In this document: positions 6,010 to 9,254 of the stretch, piece by piece
How positions within the stretch are numbered: the stretch's first letter is position 1
Layout: every line of letters begins with the position of its first letter
Assembly (NCBI GenBank): GCA_030592165.1
Contig: JAUVKC010000033.1
Location: forward strand, 1-9,254
Origin: Candidatus Buchananbacteria bacterium
Lineage (GTDB): Bacteria; Patescibacteriota; Patescibacteriia; CAIXNZ01
DNA: 9,254 bases
Direction of reading: 5' to 3'
Made by a program: the position numbers and the translations under genes
Notes under the pieces: model-generated
What the model was told of the DNA's origin: nothing
The model's input: only the letters and a program-made list of their open reading frames with translations
The model's database searches: none

Positions 6010-6780
6010 ATGGTAAAAGAAAAAAAAGAGTTGGTAGTTGTTGGAAATGATTATCCGATGGTGCTTCAAGATGCTAATGATGTTCTTGATGCAATGAAAG
6101 AAAATTTTGCAGGGGAAGAAATTACTTCCAGAGATATTTTTAAAGTGATACCAAGTCCTAAAGCCGGAGATGATTATTGGGCGATTGAAACTCCTGATGG
6201 TCAAGCTTCATACAAAGAACTTACAGGGATTATTTTATTTATTGGCAATGAAAGAGCATTCTATAATGGTCCCTATGGAGAAGGATCTGACATCCCTCTC
6301 TGTTCAAGTATTGATGCAATGCAAGCGATTGGCGATCCCGGTGGCAGTTGCGCTGCTTGTCCTAAAAAAGACTGGGGTGCTGATGGAGAACTTCCTGAAT
6401 GCGGACAAAGAAAACCAATGTTCATACTTATTCCTGAAATCAATCCAATTTTACCTGTAATGATATATATTACAGGAACAAGTTTCCCTGCGTTGAAAAA
6501 ATTTAGATCTGGACTGGCGCAATATGGTATGCAGCCACATCAAATTCAAATATCTTTATCTTTGAATGTCGGCAAATCAAAAACAGGCCGAGCAGCTTCT
6601 GTAATACAGTTTAAAATTGATGGAAACGTAAAAAAGAATTCTCCTGAAATATTTAAAAAAATTGAAGTATTCAGAAAAACATTTATGCCTTATATGAATC
6701 CAAATTACGGTCAAACATTTGGTCAGTCTACGGATAATGCTAAGCCTGCGAACAAGCTCGGAGCTGACAAAAAAGAATAG
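6010..6780 (+). CDS. Four-cysteine (probable zinc-binding) phage replication-region protein, possibly a DNA-binding protein
   Basis: The 256-residue product has AAGGA (5999-6002 plus flanking A run) seven bases before the ATG. The core has a strand-rich part, 'DIFKVIPSPKAGDDYWAIETPDG' and 'GIILFIGNERAFYN', then a cysteine cluster C98-x15-C114-x2-C117-x13-C131. The segment 'CAACPKKDWGADG...CGQRKPMFILIPE' is like one I know from uncharacterised phage and integrative-element proteins with the pattern C-x2-C-P...G...C-x-x-x-(K/R)-x-x-(F/L). The C-terminal half, 'LPVMIYITGTSFPALKKF', is beta-rich, and the tail is polar. The fold pattern and the place just before a primase gene suggest a single-stranded DNA-binding protein, but no catalytic motif or direct evidence shows it. 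The gene ends in TAG, right beside the structured region ahead of the primase. Confidence 0.6.
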   Translation: MVKEKKELVVVGNDYPMVLQDANDVLDAMKENFAGEEITSRDIFKVIPSPKAGDDYWAIETPDGQASYKELTGIILFIGNERAFYNGPYGEGSDIPLCSSIDAMQAIGDPGGSCAACPKKDWGADGELPECGQRKPMFILIPEINPILPVMIYITGTSFPALKKFRSGLAQYGMQPHQIQISLSLNVGKSKTGRAASVIQFKIDGNVKKNSPEIFKKIEVFRKTFMPYMNPNYGQTFGQSTDNAKPANKLGADKKE

Positions 6781-6869
6781 TATTTGAAATAGTTATAGGA
6801 TGTCTTCATGCATCCTATAACTACAAAAAAAATAGTTGCAGAATTATTGGATAACATGTTCAAATACTA
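6778..6869 (+). promoter_or_regulatory. Structured region between ssDNA-binding-like gene and primase: outer inverted repeat
   Basis: TAGTATTTGAA (6778-6788), which includes the TAG stop, is the perfect 11-bp reverse complement of TTCAAATACTA (6859-6869). This closes a 92-base region that also contains the 13-bp hairpin at 6790-6823. The remaining inner part (6824-6858) has no strong stem of its own. The nested arrangement suggests a folded RNA leader before the primase. No T run follows either stem, so it is not an intrinsic terminator. Confidence 0.5.
6790..6823 (+). promoter_or_regulatory. 13-bp hairpin with ribosome binding site in the stem and AUG at the loop edge
   Basis: TAGTTATAGGATG (6790-6802) and CATCCTATAACTA (6811-6823) are perfect reverse complements around the 8-base loop TCTTCATG. 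The AGGA (6797-6800) lies in the 5' arm, and the ATG at 6808-6810 is the last triplet of the loop. The hairpin would hide the ribosome binding site of the short frame starting there. It is followed by A residues, not T residues. Confidence 0.65.
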
Positions 6870-6870
6870 A
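6808..6870 (+). CDS. Possible 20-residue peptide ahead of the primase gene
   Basis: A short frame runs from ATG 6808 to TAA 6868-6870 and encodes MHPITTKKIVAELLDNMFKY. AGGA (6797-6800) lies seven bases before the ATG, a normal spacing. The residues after TTKK could form an amphipathic helix. The start shares its surroundings, GGATGTCTTCATGC, with the start of the gene at 8618 (GGATGTCTCATGCC), and both ATGs sit at the 3' edge of a hairpin loop. The frame ends 21 bases before the primase ATG, so it could be a leader peptide or a tiny independent gene. A frame this short can arise by chance, so the call rests on the ribosome binding site and the shared start context. Confidence 0.4.
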   Translation: MHPITTKKIVAELLDNMFKY

Positions 6871-6891
6871 TTATTTAAAAAAAGGCATTCC

Positions 6892-8580
6892 ATGAAAAAA
6901 CAATTCTATGAAGATATATTATCAACAAAGACAGATGTTAAAAAATTAATATGGACACAGAAGAATAAAAAATCACATTGGTTTACATCGAATGAAGATT
7001 TGATAGCCTTTATTGAAAAACATCAGTCTGAAAATATATTTTTTGGAGTTGGAGTTACAAAGAAAAAATTATCAAAAATGCACAGGGCTTTGGCGGATGA
7101 CATCCATAGCATCCGTGGTTTTTGGAACGATATCGATATCCAGGGCGGACCAGATACTGTCCATAAAAAAGATCATCTGCCTGAATCTCTTGAAAAAGCA
7201 ATTGAAATAGCAAATTCTATTATAGATCCTACATATATTGTCTTCTCTGGTTACGGTATCCATGCTTATTACTTATTTTATAAACATTATTTGATAGATG
7301 ATTTTGATTACTGGACAGAATTCAGTTCTCAATTTCAACGAGCTCATGCTAAAAAATACCCACAATATACTTTTGATTCTACATTTGACCTTGCAAGAAT
7401 ATTAAGATGCCCAGACAGCGTTAATTGTAAAGACCTTAAGAATAAAATAGAATGTAAAATTTTAAAATATAATAAAGACGCTTATTATACAAAAGAAGAG
7501 ATTGAAGATGTAATTGCTTTTGATGAATCTCAAACGCAACAATCAGTCGCCGAACCTCCTGCCCCTGCTACTGTCAGTACAAAAAAATCTGCTCCGTTAA
7601 AAAGATGGTCAACTAAACAATATGAAAAGTGGTTCAAAGATGAAAATTTAATATTAGATAAAAATGCTACCATAGACAATGATTTAATGTTCGATATAGC
7701 AGCTGCAGAACCAACTTTAATAGAAGAATATAATCATAAAATAGATCGCGGAGATGATTTGTCCAGATATGACCAGGCATTAGCTAATATTGGAGTCAGA
7801 TTTGGGCTGCCTAATCAACAAGTTATAAATTTACTGTTAATGCATAGACAGAAACACGATGCAGGTTCAAAAAAAATAACAAGAAAAGATTATTATGCGA
7901 GGACATTATTACAAGCGCTTTCAAAATATGGAGCTAATAAAATAACACAAAAAAAAAATAATCCCACATCCTCAGATAAAGAAATTCTCCGGCAGTATCT
8001 AATAGATGTACTCGGAGTTGGGATATCAAGAATTATTCGTTATGATAAAACTCCAAACGATCAATTTGATCTTGAACTAATTGACTATCCTAATAAAGTT
8101 ATAAAACTTGGCTCCTTTGCAGAAGGAATTATGAATCAAAAAACATTCGCTGCAAAAATTGGAGCAATTGGAGCAAAAGTTCCTCCTCCGTTGAAAATGA
8201 TAACTTGGCATAGAGATATCATCCCTAAACTTCAAGCACTAACAATCAATGGGAAAGCACCATTGACATCGACATACGAAGGACAAATAAATATCTGGAT
8301 AAAAGAATATTTTGAAGCAAGAAATATTTACACTACTTATCAAGAATATTATGAAGCGCAATCTTTCCAACAACCTTTTCTGGACAATAATAAAGCTCAT
8401 TTTTCATACGAAGATTTTCAATCATGGGTCAGGCTGCAAAAGAATTTCATCCTTGACTTTGGATTTTTAACAACAATGATAAGCTTCGGGTTCATCGAAG
8501 TTACCAGAGAAACTGGAGACAAAAGTAAAATTAATTTATGGGCAAGTCCTGTTAATTTTTATATCCCGCCTAAGACATGA
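6892..8580 (+). CDS. AEP-type (RepB-like) DNA primase, no helicase domain
   Basis: The protein has 562 residues, with AAAGG (6881-6885) six bases before the ATG. The N-terminal domain shows the archaeo-eukaryotic primase signatures: D80-I-D82 in 'GFWNDIDIQGG' (metal-binding acidic pair), 'SGYGIH' 119-124 with H124 (nucleotide-binding S-G-x-G-x-H), and 'DLARILRCPDSVNCK' 166-180, the D-x-x-R-x-x-R-x-P-x-x-x-N-x-K motif of phage and plasmid primases. These support primer synthesis or primase-polymerase activity. A proline/alanine/threonine-rich linker lies near 214-235. Residues ~291-343 (SRYDQALANIGVRFGL to TLLQAL) resemble the helical PriCT-like domain that often follows. The C-terminal 200 residues end in a possible winged-helix part. 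No Walker A or B motif is present, so any replicative helicase must be a separate gene outside the window. Confidence 0.88.
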   Translation: MKKQFYEDILSTKTDVKKLIWTQKNKKSHWFTSNEDLIAFIEKHQSENIFFGVGVTKKKLSKMHRALADDIHSIRGFWNDIDIQGGPDTVHKKDHLPESLEKAIEIANSIIDPTYIVFSGYGIHAYYLFYKHYLIDDFDYWTEFSSQFQRAHAKKYPQYTFDSTFDLARILRCPDSVNCKDLKNKIECKILKYNKDAYYTKEEIEDVIAFDESQTQQSVAEPPAPATVSTKKSAPLKRWSTKQYEKWFKDENLILDKNATIDNDLMFDIAAAEPTLIEEYNHKIDRGDDLSRYDQALANIGVRFGLPNQQVINLLLMHRQKHDAGSKKITRKDYYARTLLQALSKYGANKITQKKNNPTSSDKEILRQYLIDVLGVGISRIIRYDKTPNDQFDLELIDYPNKVIKLGSFAEGIMNQKTFAAKIGAIGAKVPPPLKMITWHRDIIPKLQALTINGKAPLTSTYEGQINIWIKEYFEARNIYTTYQEYYEAQSFQQPFLDNNKAHFSYEDFQSWVRLQKNFILDFGFLTTMISFGFIEVTRETGDKSKINLWASPVNFYIPPKT

Positions 8581-8604
8581 TACTGCAAAAAGAGATGAAG
8601 TTTT

Positions 8605-8626
8605 AATTGGATGTCTCATGCCAATT
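8605..8626 (+). promoter_or_regulatory. Start-site hairpin with the same core as the one at 6790
   Basis: AATTGG (8605-8610) and CCAATT (8621-8626) are reverse complements around a 10-base loop, ATGTCTCATG. GGA (8609-8611) overlaps the stem/loop boundary, the ATG 8618-8620 closes the loop, and the 3' arm starts right after it. The core GGATGTCT-CATGC matches the hairpin at 6790-6823 apart from one T. The stem is short, so the signal rests mainly on this resemblance. Confidence 0.45.
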
Positions 8627-8854
8627 GCCTTTTCAGGTACTTCTAAAAAATTATTACTTGATTTTTTAAAGACAGATCAGCAAAGGAATAGTGGGCTTTT
8701 AAATGCAACCACCATGACAAACAAAAAAATTGAATCAGTTGTTGATGAAGTTGGAACTGAAATAATTATTAACGGCAGACTTAGGACAGTAATTTTTAAA
8801 AAAATATTTAAAACAAGATATAAAGTTTCAACAATTTCTTTTATAAAAAGATAA
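8618..8854 (+). CDS. Hypothetical protein, 78 residues
   Basis: I do not recognise this protein. The ATG at 8618 is preceded by GGA (8609-8611) at six bases, inside a small hairpin. The next in-frame ATG (8714) has no ribosome binding site, so 8618 is preferred. The sequence is basic and K/I/L-rich, with an N-terminal helix 'SGTSKKLLLDFLKTDQQ', a middle 'NKKIESVVDEVGTEIIINGRLRTVIF' that could be a small beta sheet, and a basic tail ending in FIKR. The lysine/arginine content would suit nucleic-acid binding, but no known motif is visible. It lies 37 bases after the primase stop and ends 15 bases before the leucine-rich-repeat gene, so it probably belongs to the same transcript. Confidence 0.5.
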   Translation: MPIAFSGTSKKLLLDFLKTDQQRNSGLLNATTMTNKKIESVVDEVGTEIIINGRLRTVIFKKIFKTRYKVSTISFIKR

Positions 8855-8869
8855 AACAGGGACAAAAAA

Positions 8870-9254
8870 ATGAAAAATTTTATCAAATTATTGAAAAAAC
8901 AAAAAATTAAATATTTCAAAAGAAATAATATTTTAATAATATCTGCACAAAACCAAAGAAATATTTTTTTAAACAACCTAACCACCCTGCCTGAAAATAC
9001 AAAATTTGAAAATCAGGGAAGTGTTTATTTAGACAATCTAACCACCCTGCCTGAAAATACAAAATTTGAAAATCAGGGAGATATTTTTTTAAGCAGCCTA
9101 ACCACCCTGCCTGAAAATACAAAATTTGAAAATCGGGGAGGTGTTTTTTTAAACAACTTAATCACCCTGCTTGAAAATACAAAATTTGAAAATCAGGGGT
9201 GTGTTTATTTGAACAATCTAACCACTCTGCCTGAAAATACAAAATTTGAAAATC
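8870..9254 (+). CDS. Leucine-rich-repeat protein with 20-residue repeats, 3' end outside window
   Basis: ATG 8870 has AGGGA (8858-8862) seven bases upstream. The frame stays open to the window end, giving 128 codons. After a basic N-terminal part of ~28 residues (MKNFIKLLKKQKIKYF and on) and a degenerate half unit (NQRNIFLNN), the protein repeats L-T-T-L-P-E-N-T-K-F-E-N-Q-G-x-V-Y-L-x-N: four full copies from residue 37 plus twelve residues of a fifth. This matches a leucine-rich-repeat type with LTxLPE...F.N.G.VYL that I know from bacterial and phage proteins of unknown function. Such repeats form a curved solenoid that usually binds protein or sugar. There is no signal peptide. The repeat count, length and C-terminal domain cannot be seen here. 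Confidence 0.8.
   Translation, partial: MKNFIKLLKKQKIKYFKRNNILIISAQNQRNIFLNNLTTLPENTKFENQGSVYLDNLTTLPENTKFENQGDIFLSSLTTLPENTKFENRGGVFLNNLITLLENTKFENQGCVYLNNLTTLPENTKFEN
8951..9254 (+). repeat. Tandem 60-bp repeats coding for leucine-rich repeats
   Basis: The unit is 60 bp long and repeats in exact register. A conserved 41-bp core begins with CTAACCACCCTGCCTG at 8978, 9038, 9098, 9158 (as TTAATCACC) and 9218, and a more variable 19-bp segment joins the cores. The last copy is cut by the window end. In most copies the core is identical even at silent positions, which points to recent expansion or gene conversion. The changes within the core are mostly single transitions. Confidence 0.9.

Noticed and set aside
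6790..6823. Hairpin as an intrinsic terminator after the four-cysteine gene
   Set aside because: It is followed by an A run on the + strand, and there is only a TTT on the other strand. Terminators of this type need a T run.
6805..6896. Loop TTCATG of the 6790 hairpin is complementary to CATGAA at the primase start
   Set aside because: Four of the six bases are the self-complementary CATG found around any C-ATG start, so the match says little.
8577..8606. Nine-codon frame starting in an ATGA overlap with the primase stop
   Set aside because: It has no conserved start context, is very short and has no supporting signal; it was judged a chance frame.
8677..9122. Reverse-strand open frames across the end of the window (8677-8985 and 8916-9122)
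   Set aside because: They are antisense to the small gene at 8618 and to the leucine-rich-repeat gene. The repeats they contain are the complement of the forward repeats, and the forward gene has a good ribosome binding site.
8978..9254. Regular repeat with variable joints that resembles a CRISPR array
   Set aside because: The period is exactly 60 bp in an open frame, the variable parts are related to each other, and the product is a leucine-rich-repeat protein. No cas gene is present.
1..9254. tRNA genes, integrase, transposase or attachment sites
   Set aside because: I saw no TTCGA-type T-arm with matching acceptor ends, no recombinase motifs, and no duplicated flanking sites apart from the coding repeats.

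Overview
This is an AT-rich window from a tailed bacteriophage or prophage. All convincing genes are on the + strand. They are tightly packed, often overlap by a few bases, and mostly have purine-rich ribosome binding sites (AAAGGA or GGAGG type). TAA, TGA and TAG all end genes, so I see no sign of recoding. The sequence does not fix the host. It only suggests a low-GC bacterium that uses Shine-Dalgarno initiation and has a peptidoglycan wall, because a lysin is present.

Layout. Positions 1-1281 are the end of a virion module: the C-terminal part of a repeat-containing tail or fibre-like protein, a small beta-repeat protein, and a BppU-like immunoglobulin-fold baseplate protein. Positions 1293-2062 form a lysis pair: a coiled-coil protein with one C-terminal membrane helix, then an M15-family peptidase. 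Positions 2117-3485 hold a DUF1353-type protein and three small, mostly overlapping genes I do not recognise. From 3500 a DNA-metabolism module begins: an SNF2/DEAD-like helicase interrupted by an intein (3500-5362), a small helical protein, a coiled-coil phage protein, a four-cysteine (probably zinc-binding) protein that may bind DNA, and an archaeo-eukaryotic-type (AEP) primase (6892-8580). Last come a small unknown gene and a gene for 20-residue leucine-rich repeats, which runs off the right end of the window.

Points that stand out. (1) A 150-residue mini-intein with no homing-endonuclease domain sits exactly inside the Walker A motif of the helicase. Splicing would be needed to rebuild the ATP-binding site. 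(2) Two start sites, 6808 and 8618, share the core GGATGTCT(T)CATGC. Each lies in an inverted repeat with the Shine-Dalgarno bases in the 5' arm, the AUG at the 3' end of the loop, and the 3' arm starting right after the AUG. This looks like a shared translational control element, and one copy drives a possible 20-residue peptide. (3) The helicase start also lies directly behind a hairpin that holds its ribosome binding site. (4) The leucine-rich-repeat gene is built from near-identical 60-bp units.

How the genes may work together (inference): primase, helicase and putative DNA-binding protein would serve phage replication, with the late structural and lysis genes just upstream. No replicative helicase, polymerase, integrase, tRNA or CRISPR array is visible in the window.
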